DNA from: Humulus lupulus
Lineage: Eukaryota; Streptophyta; Magnoliopsida; Rosales; Cannabaceae
Direction: 5' to 3'
DNA length: 64,000 nucleotides
Assembly: GCF_963169125.1 (NCBI RefSeq)
Contig: NC_084797.1
Span: forward strand, 95,203,868 to 95,267,867
The position numbers were made by a program, and so were the translations under genes. This document shows, in pieces, positions 1-11,100 of the stretch. Positions within the stretch are counted from its first letter, which is position 1; the number at the start of each line of letters is the position of its first letter. The notes beneath the pieces are model-generated. The model did not search any database. It saw only the letters and a list, made by a program, of their open reading frames with translations, and had not been told where the DNA came from.

Positions 1-188
1 TGTAACTCTTTTTAGTTTTTAAGTTATTTTTGTTTTAAAGACAATGGGTACCCATATCCTACTTATTTTATGAAAGTAACCTTTGTTTCCATAAGTTTTC
101 AATATAATTATGGTATTTCCGCAAAAATGTAAGTTTTATGTATAGATTCGTTAATGGTCCAAGTAGTCTAGATTAGTGGGTCGTTACA
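1..188 (+). mobile_element. TE-A 5' LTR, 3' terminal part (cut by window edge)
   Basis: These 188 bases match 7331-7518, the end of the TE-A 3' LTR, with no difference that I can see. The segment ends in CA at 188 and a primer-binding site follows directly, so this is the tail of the 5' LTR. Most of the LTR lies left of the window. Zero differences over 188 bp suggests a recent insertion. Confidence 0.95.
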
Positions 189-190
189 GT

Positions 191-202
191 TGGTATCAGA
201 GC
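191..202 (+). other. TE-A primer-binding site (initiator Met tRNA type)
   Basis: TGGTATCAGAGC begins two bases after the LTR end. This is the usual primer-binding site of plant Ty3/gypsy and many copia elements, complementary to the 3' end of initiator methionine tRNA. It marks the start of the internal region of TE-A. Confidence 0.95.
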
Positions 203-267
203 AAACGGTTCCTTCGCATGAAGTTCTCCTCGATACACATGCTCAAAGCTCCGAATCGGACCGCCAA

Positions 268-342
268 GTAAGTGTTTAAGTTACAAGTTACAAGTTACTT
301 TGTCTATGTGTATAGCTAACGACTTTAGTGTTTATGTTTCAG
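268..342 (+). other. Predicted 75-nt intron in the TE-A leader
   Basis: A consensus donor (GTAAGT at 268-273) and a T-rich tract ending in TTTCAG (acceptor AG at 341-342) lie between the primer-binding site and the leader ORF. Removing the 75 nt puts the leader ORF start ATG at 349 six bases after the junction. 75 nt is near the lower limit for plant introns. This is a motif-based prediction with no transcript evidence. Confidence 0.45.
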
Positions 343-348
343 TTAAGA

Positions 349-816
349 ATGAATGGAGCTTTAAGCAATGAGGATATCCGAGCCATTAAGGCTTTAAAAA
401 GAATAAGGGAGCCAAGAAACACCGTAGGAGCACTAGAAAAGATCACTCAAAGATTGATCTTGTTCCACAAAGAGATAGGTCACCTTCAAGAGTCTAAGCA
501 AATCATGATGAGAGCTGCAGAACAATATGTCCTAGTAATTAGGCTTTTAAAAGATTTTCCTTCAGCAATTTTAACTTTAGAAGAAATATGGGAGAATATA
601 AATAATGATGATGACTTACAAGCAGCCCTAAGATATTATTCTCTCATACTTAAGTTCACCTATGACTTAGAGTTTCAATTCACTAATGAGCAACAACATA
701 GGATCTTCTTAAATCTTCCCCGAGGAAATTTTGAGGCTCAAGACAATGATGATTATAAGGAGATAGATAATGATATGCTAGATGAAGGATCGGATGTAGA
801 AGATCCCGATTTTTAA
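349..816 (+). CDS. TE-A leader ORF, unknown 155-residue protein upstream of gag
   Basis: An uninterrupted ORF lies between the primer-binding site and gag, where Tekay elements normally have only untranslated leader. I chose the ATG at 349 (MNGALSNEDI). The open frame extends left to a GTG at 328 and an ATG at 334, but both fall inside the predicted leader intron. The product has a mainly helical-looking body rich in Leu, Ile, Arg and Glu, and a strongly acidic tail (about the last 30 residues, many Asp and Glu). There is no signal peptide, membrane segment or zinc motif. I do not recognise the family. Its intactness contrasts with the stop-ridden gag-pol of the same element. It could be a captured host sequence, a lineage-specific accessory protein, or a chance ORF; its length makes chance less likely. 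Confidence 0.6.
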   Translation: MNGALSNEDIRAIKALKRIREPRNTVGALEKITQRLILFHKEIGHLQESKQIMMRAAEQYVLVIRLLKDFPSAILTLEEIWENINNDDDLQAALRYYSLILKFTYDLEFQFTNEQQHRIFLNLPRGNFEAQDNDDYKEIDNDMLDEGSDVEDPDF

Positions 817-1355
817 GAATAGCTAGTTTTTTTCAATGTTTGTTTTGTTTATTTCTTTATTTTATGATTGTAATAAGTGAAAATTATTATTTTTTTTCCA
901 AATTAAGTTCATGTTATTTTATTTTCATGTATGAGTTTGATTTTTTTTCGCAATCATAATGAGTAATAAATAAAATGAATAATGACTAAGTTCAGTGAAG
1001 GTGGATACAAATCAATGAACCAAGTTTCCTTATTGAGAGTTAGGGGGCCTTAGTAGTGGGAACGATTTTACTGATCCCAGCCCTCCCTCAATATGGTTAA
1101 CTTTGGAACAAAGATAAGTTTCGAGCCTGAGAATTAAGTCATATAGGATGATTAGAAACACACTTAGAAAATAAAGATGACTTGTTTTTCTAAATATAGA
1201 AACCCACTCTAATAATAAATAAAGACCTATATAATTTTTCATAAGAAGTCATAATAAATAGGTCCGAGATATGTTTGTTTTAGAATAAGTTTTTGCCTTA
1301 GAGCCTATTAGGGTAAGTTCTAACAAGTTCTCGACTGTTAGAACTTTTGGTGAAG
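817..1355 (+). other. TE-A untranslated stretch between leader ORF and gag
   Basis: AT-rich sequence with no supported coding region on either strand. The short minus-strand frame at 1030-1242 has no recognisable motif. Several GT and AG sites could serve splicing to gag, but none is strong enough to call. Confidence 0.6.
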
Positions 1356-2152
1356 ATGTCGCTCCGAAGATCTGCACGCACCAACGGAAACGCCTCCAAC
1401 GTTGATTCCAACGACCAATGATGCCCTCCAGTTCGCAGAAGAGGAGTGCGTACTACTACTAGTCGCAACGCGCCGACACCATCAGCTGACAACACCGTGG
1501 AAATCGCTAGACGGCGACAACAAGTCGAGGAACTCTTGCAGCAACAACGTCAACAGGCGCAGACTCAGCCCCAGCCTCCGCCGCAACCGCAGCCGCAGCT
1601 ACAACAAATGGCCCTAGCACCCCAACAAGTTGGTCCATATGGGGGATGGCCAATGACGAACTACGCGCCACATCCAGTACCGAATATGGAGTCAGTGTAT
1701 GAAAGGTTCCGCAAGCAGCACGCTCCAAACTTCGAAGGGACTATAGACCCCTTTGAGGCAGAAGAGTGGCTAAGGAATGTGAAGCCAATTCTTACGCATG
1801 AACCTCAGTAATACGGACCGCATATCCTGCGTCTCGTCATTACTAAGGAAGGATGCCAGAATATGGTGGGACTTAGTTCAGCAGACTAACGATGTCACCA
1901 CCATGATATGAACAAGATTTGTGGAGCCGTTCCACAAGAAGTATTACACCTCGGCAGTCATCGCTAATGGTAGAAGAATATGCTCGTCAGTTCAACAGAT
2001 TAGTCAAGTTTGCACCAGAGTTGGTCCCAACCGACTTTACGAAATTGACCAAGTTCGTCAGAGGACTTAGACCAAAGATGGAATTAGGGGTTAAGCTAGC
2101 AGACCTGGGAACTACAACAAAAAGGATTCAGAGGAATGCTAAGAAGGATTAA
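1356..2152 (+). pseudogene. TE-A gag, broken
   Basis: Retrotransposon capsid gene. The likely start is ATG 1356 (MSLRRSART), with an in-frame TGA at 1419. The frame then runs through a Gln/Pro-rich stretch (about 1530-1640) into the capsid core (YERFRKQHAPNFEGT, then FEAEEWL) and stops near 1811. Capsid sequence resumes in another frame at about 1919-2152 (YARQFNRLVKFAPEL, FVRGLRP). The C-terminal CCHC zinc knuckle expected in this family is missing, so gag runs almost directly into the remains of protease. At least one stop and one frameshift make it non-functional as written. Confidence 0.85.
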
Positions 2153-2258
2153 ACGATGGTTCCAGACCAAAGTCTTTGCATTGACCCAAGGAGGAACCCA
2201 TGCTAGTAACAAGCATTTATAGGTCAGATATATCCTCAATAGTTTATGTATCGCTATA

Positions 2259-5200
2259 TTGGTAGCAGTATACTCGTATATCTCGTTAGGAATGATAGAA
2301 AAACTAGACAAACCTAGTGAAAGATTTAGAACTAGGTTTGTAACCGAGTTGCCTTCGGGCAAAGTAGTTCTATCATCACGAATAGTACGAGGCGTACCGA
2401 TCAAGATTGAGGACATAGAACTAGAAGGAGACCTGATAGAGCTAGTGATCAAGGACTTCGACGTAATACTAAGCATGGATCGGCTAGCACGGCATGGCGC
2501 AACGATCGGCAGCAAACGCAAGAAGGTGATGTTCGAGACTCCTGATGACCAGAGACGATGCTTCATGGGACAAGCTCCAGGATTACGCACCCCGTTATTG
2601 TCATCTCTCAAAGCTCAACAAAGGATAGAGAAAGGATGCCAAGCATTCTTAGCCAGCATCACGAATGTGGAGAAGGAGACATCACTCAAAGTTAGAGATG
2701 TTCGGGTTATACAAGAATTTCCAGAAGTTTTCCCCGATGACTTGCCAGAATTGCCGCCAAATCGAGAAATAGACTTCACGATAGAATTAGTACCCGGCAC
2801 CGAGCCTATCTCTAAGGCACCATACCAGATGGCACCTACGGAACTCAAGGAGTTAATGACACAGCTATAAGAACTCCTAGACTTGGGTTTCATTAGGCCA
2901 AGCCATTCACCATGGGGAGCTCTGGTACTATTCGTGAAAAAGAAGGACGGAAGTATGCGTATGTGCATAGACTACTGTGAGCTGATTAAAGTAGCAATTA
3001 AGAACAAATACCCACTACCTCGGATTGATGATTTGTTTGATCAACTCCGAGGCGCGACTGTATTCTCTAAGATCGATTTAAGGTCCGGGTATCATCAGCT
3101 CAAGGTAAAAGGAGAAGATATTCCTAAGATAGCCTTTAGGACTCGTTATGGACATTACGAGTTGGTTATGTCTTTTGGTCTTGCTAACGCGCCAGCCACG
3201 TTTATGGACTTAATGAATAGAGTCTTCAAGGATTACTTAGATAAATTCGTCGTTGTATTCATCGACGATATCTTAGTATACTCCAAGGATGAAGTAGAGC
3301 ACGAGGAACATTTGAGGATGATTTTGACGCGATTGAAGGAGCACCAACTCTACGCGAAGTTCAAGAAATGCGAGTTTTGACTCTCACAAGTGGCGTTCCT
3401 CGGGCACATCATATCGAAAGATGGAGTTGCAGTAGATCCATCGAAGGTAGAGGCCGTGAAGGATTGGCCTAGACCAAAGAACGCGTCAGAAGTAAGAAGC
3501 TTCTTAGGGCTAGCAGGTTACTATAGAAAGTTGTAGAGGGCTTTTTCTAAGATAGCCACTCCACACACCAACCTGACCCGGAAGCAACAAACGTTTAACT
3601 GGAACGATAAGTGTGAAGAAAGCTTCCAGTTGCTTAAAGATAAGCCTTGCTCAACACCAGTACTTAGTGTACCGACACCCGACGATAAGTTTGTTGTCTA
3701 AAGCGATGCATCAAAGCTAGGATTGGGAAGCGTTTTGATGCAAAAACGACAAAGTGATAGCCTACGCCTCACTACAGTTGAAGGAGTATGAACAACGCTA
3801 TCCAACTCACGATATGGAGTTGGCAGCGGTGGTCGATGCAAATCTGGCGCCATTATTTTTACAGAGAACGGTGCGAGATTTATACGGACCACAAGAGTTT
3901 AAAATACTTCTTTACGCAGAAGGAGCTCAACATAAGGCAGCGCAGGTGGATATAATTAGTCAAGGATTACAACTACGAAATCCTATACCACCCAGGGAAG
4001 GCGAACGTAGTTGCCGATGCGCTTAGTAAGGAAAAGCTATGGGAACTTAGCAGCCTTATCCGGAATTGAAAAGCCGCTACAGCAGGAGCTTATCAGTGCC
4101 AGAATAGAAGTGGTTGTAGGCAAGCTAGCTAACTTGTCTATCCAATCAAATCTGCTAGAGGACATATGAATTGGTCAGAGACATGAGGAATCGCTAGCAC
4201 CACATATGGAAGCAGTCAGAGAAGGCAAGAATACAGATTTCTCAATATCTAGCCAAGGTTTATTGAGATATAAGGATCGGGTATGCGTACCAAACAATCA
4301 GAGTATTAAGAAGACAATCTTAGAAGAAGCGCATAATACCCCGTACTCAGTTCATCCAGGGTCTACCAAGATGACTTATGACATCAAGGCAGTCTATTGG
4401 TGGCCAGGGATGAAGAAGGACATAGCTGAGTATGTATCTAAGTGTCTGGTATGCCAGCAAGTGAAAGCAAAGCATCAGCGGCCTGTAGATTTATTGCAAC
4501 CGCTTAGCGTACCAGAATGGAAGTGGGACGACATAACCATGAACTTCGTGACGGATCTGCCAAAGACGAATAAGCAGCATGATTCCGCTTGGATAGTAAT
4601 AAATAGACTAACCAAGTAGGCTCATTTCCTGCCTGTTAAAACTTCATGCACGGCAGACCAATATGCAGACATCTACATCCAAGAGATTGTACGATTGCAT
4701 GGAATCCCCAAGACGATAGTGTCAGATAGAGGATCAGTATTTACGTCAAGATTTTGGAGAAGCTTATAGCAAGCCATGGGTACTGAGTTAAGCCTTAGTA
4801 CAGCTTTCCATCCTCAGACAGATGGGCAGCTGAGCGTACGATTCAGATCTTAGAGGATATGCTATGCGCGTGTATACTTGATTTCGGAGGATCGTGGAAC
4901 AAGTACTTACCGCTGATCGAGTTCTCGTACAACAACAGCTACCAGTCAACGATCGGAATGGCATCTTATGAGTTGCTATATGGACGAAGGTACCGATCAC
5001 CGTTGCACTAGGACGAGGTAGGAGAAATGCAGCTTCTAAGGCCCGAAGCTGTTAGACAAGCTCAAGAAGCAGTAACGCTTATTAGACAGCGTATGCTGGC
5101 TGCTCAAAGCCGTCAGAAAAGCTATGCGGATACCAAGCGACGCAATGTGGAATTCCAAGTTGGAGATCAAGTCTTCTTGAAGATATCTCCTATGAAAGGC

Positions 5201-5580
5201 GTCAAGCGGTTCGGGAAGAAAGGCAAGCTTAGTCCCCGATTCATAGGTCCTTTTAGATATTGGACAAAATGGGAACAGTTGCGTATAGACTAGCCCTACC
5301 GCCAGCACTAGCCGATAGTCACAACGTCTTCCACATTTCGATGCTACGCAAATATGTGTCAGACCCATCTCACGTCCTCAAGTACGATACCATAGCGCTC
5401 CAGAAAGACTTAAGTTACGAGGAACGACCGATTAGCATCCTAGATAGATGGATGAAGTAGTTACAGTCTAAGAGCTTTCCTATAGTCAAAGTCCTATGGA
5501 GCAATAGTTCTGAATGCGAGGCAATGTGGGAGTTGGAGGAGGACATGCAAGGCCGGTATCCAGAGTTATGTGATAAGTAA
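2259..5580 (+). pseudogene. TE-A pol (PR-RT-RH-IN-chromodomain), broken
   Basis: Ty3/gypsy polyprotein of Tekay/Del type. The order is protease remnant (about 2259-2500; the catalytic Asp-Ser-Gly is not readable), reverse transcriptase (about 2690-3500, FIDD at about 3258-3269), RNase H (about 3560-4070), integrase (about 4206-5250) and a C-terminal chromodomain-like segment ending WELEEDMQGRYPEL, TAA 5578-5580. In-frame stops occur at, among others, 2868-2870, 3378-3380 and 4617-4619, and the later parts are in other frames. The first integrase catalytic Asp (the D of the usual MDF motif) reads Asn, in DITMNFV. The chromodomain-type tail and the following 'ATTTCGAGGACGAAATT' motif are typical of plant chromoviruses. 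It cannot make a working polyprotein. Confidence 0.9.
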
Positions 5581-5606
5581 ATTTCGAGGACGAAATTCTT
5601 TTTAGT

Positions 5607-5616
5607 AGGGGAGAAT
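5607..5616 (+). other. TE-A polypurine tract
   Basis: AGGGGAGAAT lies directly before the 3' LTR start (TGTAGAG at 5617). This is the expected plus-strand priming site. Confidence 0.85.
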
Positions 5617-6053
5617 TGTAGAGTCCAAGAACTTTACTTAGCTAAGATAGATAGTAGTATGATAGTATTTATAGCATTATCTTTGTTACTTTGGATTTTT
5701 GGTTCAGACCGGGAGTTATTTGGACACTCATAGTAGTACTTATAGATTTTCTAAGTTTAACCTATAGTTTAGGAATATTAAGTATAACCTAAGGTTTGAT
5801 TAATGTGACTGATATTAAGGATTATATTATTATATTATAAGGTTTAGACATCAACCAATAGGATTTTAAGCACATGTTTTGAATGGTAATTAAGGATTAA
5901 GATTTTTGAGGATTAAATATAATAAGGAGTAAAGTTTGAATGTTATAGGGTCAGTCAGCAGCTTTGAGTACGTTGAGGGCTTAGTCAAGGCTGTTTACTC
6001 CATTCAAACTTAGCTAAAAATGTGTAATTTCGTGTTTAAATATTCAGCGTGTG

Positions 6054-6185
6054 CCGATATATCGCAGCTATAGGGGGCGATATGTCGCAGCACGTAGATA
6101 CGGAAAACACGAAACGATGCACGGTCGCCTCGGGCATACTGGCCCAGGCGATATATCGCCTACAGGGGGCGATATATCGCCTCCT
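6054..6185 (+). repeat. Clustered palindromes in the TE-A LTR
   Basis: The 14-bp perfect palindrome GGCGATATATCGCC occurs at about 6147 and 6168. Close variants occur at about 6055 (CCGATATATCGC) and 6087 (GGCGATATGTCGC). All lie in U3, 180-310 bases upstream of the TATA box. Confidence 0.8.
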
Positions 6186-6363
6186 TCAGCATGGATTCAA
6201 ACTCTTTTGAATTCATTTCCTTTCAGCCATTCAAACTCCTTCAACAGTCCAGCATCTTGTGAACGAGTCTTCAGCCTCTGCTGAACGATTATTCAAATGA
6301 TTTTCACCTAAAAAGCCATTATTTTTATTCAAGTAAAATCAAGATATTTTCATTCCCAAATTC

Positions 6364-6371
6364 TATAAATA
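6364..6371 (+). promoter_or_regulatory. TE-A LTR TATA box
   Basis: TATAAATA inside the context TTCTATAAATAGGACC, in the middle of the LTR where a U3/R promoter is expected. Confidence 0.7.
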
Positions 6372-6919
6372 GGACCTAGTACCCAGCCATTATTCACCAT
6401 TTGCTCTAAGTTCAGAGGCTGCTAGTGTTAAGTGAGTGAGAGAGTGTAAACACTTGGTTTGGGGAAAAACTATAAGCTTAAACATCATAAGCTTATCAAA
6501 CACTTGGGAAGTAAGTGAGTGTTATAGTATTTCGGTGGATGTTAGATTGATCTTGCAATCTTTGAGGTAAACCCAAAACTCTAGTCCTTTCTGTATTCTA
6601 TGTTATTTCTTTTCTCAAAACCTTCTACTCAGTCCCCTAACCTTATTCTTATTTTGGTTAGGGAATCCAAGCTCTTAAGCATATAAGTTGGTAAGTATGT
6701 TTTTATGGTTTAGTCTTTCCATCTCTTTCATTTCATCTCCTTTCTTTAGACTCACTCTTTCTTATGGTTTTAGGAGTGTTCCAAAAGTCCCAACTCCGTC
6801 CATAATCCTGGTAACTTTGGTAAGGAAAATAGGCTAGAATCTATATGTTATGTGCTTATGTTATCTATATGTTTTATGTTATTAAAAGTGTTATGATATG
6901 TATATGTGTATGTTTGTAG

Positions 6920-7050
6920 GCTTGGGCATATGACCCATATGGCTAACAAGACCCCAAATGGGTTATGGGCATATGACCTACTTAGCTAGTAGGACCCCAC
7001 TAATCCCATGGGCATATGCTTGTTTAGTCTATGGGACCCCAAGTAATAAT
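6920..7050 (+). repeat. Degenerate tandem repeat in TE-A LTR U5
   Basis: Three imperfect copies of a unit of about 50-60 bp, each with GGGCATATG and a nearby GACCCCA. They are transcribed if the TATA box at 6364 is used. No function is known to me. Confidence 0.65.
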
Positions 7051-7518
7051 GGCCATTATAATAAGTGAATTATGTGTTATGATATGTCTTTACGTTATTA
7101 TGAAATTATGTTTATGTTTATGACTATGTGTTAGATTTTCCTTGCTGGGCATTAGGCTCATTCCTTTCTGTTTATGTGCAGGAAATAAGCTTTAGAGGCG
7201 GAAAGATTCGTGACGCTTAGAGGATGTGTATCGATGGTGAATGGAGTCAAGGGGCCGAGCGTTATTCGATTCGAGGATGTAGTCTTCTTTATGTTTTTTA
7301 TGGTTTTAAATGTATTTTCCGCATTTTCTATGTAACTCTTTTTAGTTTTTAAGTTATTTTTGTTTTAAAGACAATGGGTACCCATATCCTACTTATTTTA
7401 TGAAAGTAACCTTTGTTTCCATAAGTTTTCAATATAATTATGGTATTTCCGCAAAAATGTAAGTTTTATGTATAGATTCGTTAATGGTCCAAGTAGTCTA
7501 GATTAGTGGGTCGTTACA

Positions 7519-8120
7519 AAGCCTTTGGAGTTCCCCCGGCTCCAACCCCTTCCGTGACTGCGCCGAGCTTTGCTTCGCAAGCTCCCGCACCAGTCCTCAC
7601 GCTTCCAGGAGCCCGATTCACTCCGAGTGTGTATGGGCCTTCCGCGTCTGCTCAGACGCCGGGTCAAACCCATTTCTCTGGGTATGGAGCGGTACAAACC
7701 GGATGTAGTATCGCTCCTAGCATGCCGCAGCCGCAAGCGGAAGCCCCGGAACGAAGTTTGAGCCAATCGCGGAGCAAGCGAAGCGGAAGAAACTCCAACC
7801 GGGGAGACCATTCAAAGAAACCCCGAAAGGATTATGAGCCCAAGTTCACGGAATATACCAGTTTGATAGACTCGCGAGAGAATGTCTATCGGGCGACCTG
7901 TAATATGGTCAACTACAGGAAGCCCCTGAAAGTGTCTCACGGAGGAAGGCGTCCGCGAGACTCCAATAAGAGGTGTGAGTTCCACGGAGACGTGGGGCAC
8001 ACCACGAATGAGTGCCTTCAGCTGAAGGATGAGATCGAGTCCCTGGCAAGAGCGGGACACCTCGGTCAGTGGGGTAGTTCACGGAGCTGCATATTCACCG
8101 GGACAGAGGGGGGCCGTTAG
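7519..8120 (+). CDS. TE-B gag, C-terminal part (5' part displaced by TE-A)
   Basis: This frame begins at the TE-A junction and encodes a Pro/Ala/Ser-rich linker, a basic stretch (RSKRSGRNSNRG) and then a nucleocapsid knuckle of Tat type (CEFHGDVGHTTNEC) followed by LKDEIESLARAGHL. It ends at TAG 8118-8120. In Tat elements this domain binds genomic RNA inside the particle. Pol continues in the frame one base further on and overlaps the gag end, so either a +1 shift is used or an indel separates the two. The sequence is open and looks well preserved, unlike TE-C and TE-H. Confidence 0.85.
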
Positions 8121-11100
8121 CGCTCCTGGAGCCGGTCACCCCCAAGCTCCCGGGTCTCAGTTCCCAGCACTTCCTCCTCCACCTGCCCCGGCACCCATTT
8201 CCTTGTTGGCTCCAGGGCCAGGCAACCCATATCCGCCCGGCCTTGCTCCGCCACCCGTTGACGGACACGTCGCCACCATTTCCGGAGGACCACACCTTGC
8301 CGGAAGCACCCGCAATTCCCAGAAGAGGTACTTGAAGGAGTTAGAGCACGCCGAGGAGATGTGCGCCTTGGTCCAATCACCTGCTCAACGTCCCCGAATG
8401 ATGGATCTTCCCATCACCTTCACGGAGGACGATGCTCGACATGTGCACTTCCCCCACAACGATCCCCTCGTGGTGGAAGCCCAGATTGCCAATAAGAAGG
8501 TCTCACGGGTCTTGATCGATGACGGAAGCTCCGTGAACATCCTCTTCAAAGCGGCCTTCCACGCGATCGGATTGACCGAGACGGACCTGGCCCCATGCCC
8601 CATCCAGCTTCAAGGTTTCAATGGGGACGCACTCATGCCATTAGGCAAAATTCAACTTCCGGTCACCCTCAGAGGAGAAAGTGACGCTTGTGCCTTCAAG
8701 CATAGCACATTCGTGGTGGTCGACTGCCCCACGGCGTATAATGCCATCTTAGGCCGACCGGTCCTGATCGATTGTGGGGCCATAACCTCGATACGTCACT
8801 TATGCTTGAAGTTTCCCTGCGACGATGGGCGTATTGGCACCCTCCGAGGAGACCAGAGAAGTGCACGGAGCTGTTATAACGTCTCCGTCCGAGCTGTCTA
8901 CACGGTCCGAGAGACGTTTGCTGCCATTCCTTTGGCGGAAGTATTGCCAGAAACTAGGGATGCTCAGGAGGCATACTTTGACGAACTCGACCCAAGAGTG
9001 GGAATCGAGAAAGCAATAGAGCCGATGGAGGAAGTCGAAGAGGTGATCCTCAATCCGGGAGAACCCACCAAGGTCATTCAGGTGGGAAAAAACCTGCCGT
9101 CGGCCGTTCGAGATAAGATCATGGCCACTGTGAAGGATAATCAGGATATCCTGGCATGGTGCCACGCTGATATGACGGGGATTAATCCCAATGTTGCGTG
9201 CCACGCACTCAACATAGACCCAGCTGCAACTCCAATTCGCCAAAAGAGGAGGCCGCTGGACCCAGTGAGAGCCGAAGCCGTCAAAGCTGAAGTGGACAAA
9301 TTGATGTCCATAGGCTTTCTCCAGGAGTCGCACTATCCCGTGTGGTTGGCCAACCCAGTTCTGGTCCCGAAACCCGATGGGTCCTGGAGAATGTGCATTG
9401 ACTTCACGGACCTAAACAAGGCCTGCCCGAAAGATTGTTTCCCTCTCCCGCGAATCGATCAGATGGTGGATGCTACTTCCGGGTACGAACTCTTATCCTT
9501 CATGGATGCGTACTCCGGATACAACCAGATCAAGATGCATGTCGCGGACCAGGAACACACCAGCTTCCTCACGGATAAGGGTGTCTACTGTTACGTGGTC
9601 ATGCCTTTCGGTTTGAAGAATGCTGGGGCGACTTACCAGCGTCTGGTAAACAGAATGTTCAAGGACCAACTGGGGAGGAACATGGAGGTGTACGTGGACG
9701 ACATGTTGGTAAAGTCCAAGACCTCCGGGGACCACAGTAACGACCTTGAGGAAGCTTTCGCCGTGATCCGAAAGTACGGGATGAAACAAAATCCAAAGAA
9801 ATGTACTTTCGGGGTCTCGTCTGGGAAGTTCCTCGGTTTTATTGTCAGCTCCCGCGGTGTGGAAGCCAACCCTGAGAAAATAAAGGCGTTCATAGATATG
9901 CCTTCCCCCCGGAAGCATAAGGATGTCCAAAGCGTCACCGGAAGGATAGCTGCTCTCAGTCGCTTCGTATCCAAGGCCACCGACAAGTGTTTCCCCTTCT
10001 TCAATGTTCTGCGAGGGAACAAGAAGTTCGAGTGGACCCCCGAATGCGAAGCGGCCTTCCAACACCTCAAAGAACATTTAACCCAAGCCCCCATTCTGTC
10101 CAAGCCGGTCGAAGGAGAGGCGTTGTTCTTATACCTAGCTGTGACTGAGCACGCAGTAAGTGCCGCTCTCGTCCGGGAAGATGGCCGTATCCAACTCCCT
10201 GTGTATTACGTAAGCAAGAGGTTATTGGACGCCGAGTCCAGATATTCGATGATCGAGAAACTCTCCCTCTGCTTGCTGATCGCTTCACGGAAGCTGAGGC
10301 CATATTTCCAGGCGCACACCATCAAAGTACTCACCAACCACCCTCTCCGACAAGTCCTGCAGAAGCCCGAGTCTTCTGGCAGATTGCTTAAGTGGGCCAT
10401 GGAACTAAGCCAGTTCGACGTCCACTACCAACCGCGTGTTTCCATAAAAGGTCAAGCTCTCGCGGACTTTATTGTGGAGTGCTCGGGAATGAATGACCTC
10501 CCAGAAGATCCTGTCCCGGAACTTCCCACCTGGAAGGTCTACGTAGACGGAGCCTCAAATGAAAAAGGAGCTGGAGCGGGGGTTATCCTAATATCTCCCC
10601 AAGGGCATCAGCTCCAGAGCGCCATCCGTTTCGCATTCCCAGCATCCAACAACGAGGCAGAACACGAAGCCATGTTAGCTGGGTTACGACTGGCCAGAGA
10701 AGTCGGAGCCCAAAAAATCAAAGTGTACAGCGACTCCCTACTTTTGGTAAACCAAATATCCGGGGAATACCAGACGAAAGGCGAAAGGATGGCTGCCTAC
10801 GTGTCTCTCTCCCGCGACCTACTGCAGCATTTCAAAGGCTACAAAATCCGCCAGGTCCCCCGGGACCAGAACTCACTTGCGGACACGCTGGCCAAGCTTG
10901 CAACGGACCCGGAGATTGAACAGTATGGCTTAGTCCCCATCGGGCACTTAGAAGCCCCCAGTACTGAGACGCGAAGGATAAACGCCATCATCGACCATTC
11001 CCACTCCTGGATAGGACCCATCCTCAGATTTCTCACCACCGGAGAACTCCCCACCGATAAAGCTGACGCAAGGAAGCTCCAGTATCAAGCTCCCCGCTAC

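Larger units (their letters stand above)
5617..7518 (+). mobile_element. TE-A 3' LTR, 1902 bp
   Basis: The LTR starts TGTAGAG after the polypurine tract and ends GTTACA at 7518. The last 188 bases match 1-188 exactly. A TATA box lies at 6364-6371. Two internal repeats (6054-6185 and about 6920-7050) are listed separately. Sequence from 7519 on is gag coding sequence of TE-B, so TE-A is inserted in TE-B. The left target duplication is outside the window, so the duplication cannot be checked. Confidence 0.93.

Noticed and set aside
191..202. tRNA-like sequence considered as a tRNA gene
   Set aside because: Only the 12 bases complementary to the tRNA 3' end are present; it is a primer-binding site.
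7506..7518. Apparent start codon of TE-B gag inside the TE-A LTR
   Set aside because: The first codons come from the inserted LTR; the true gag start lies left of TE-A, outside the window.
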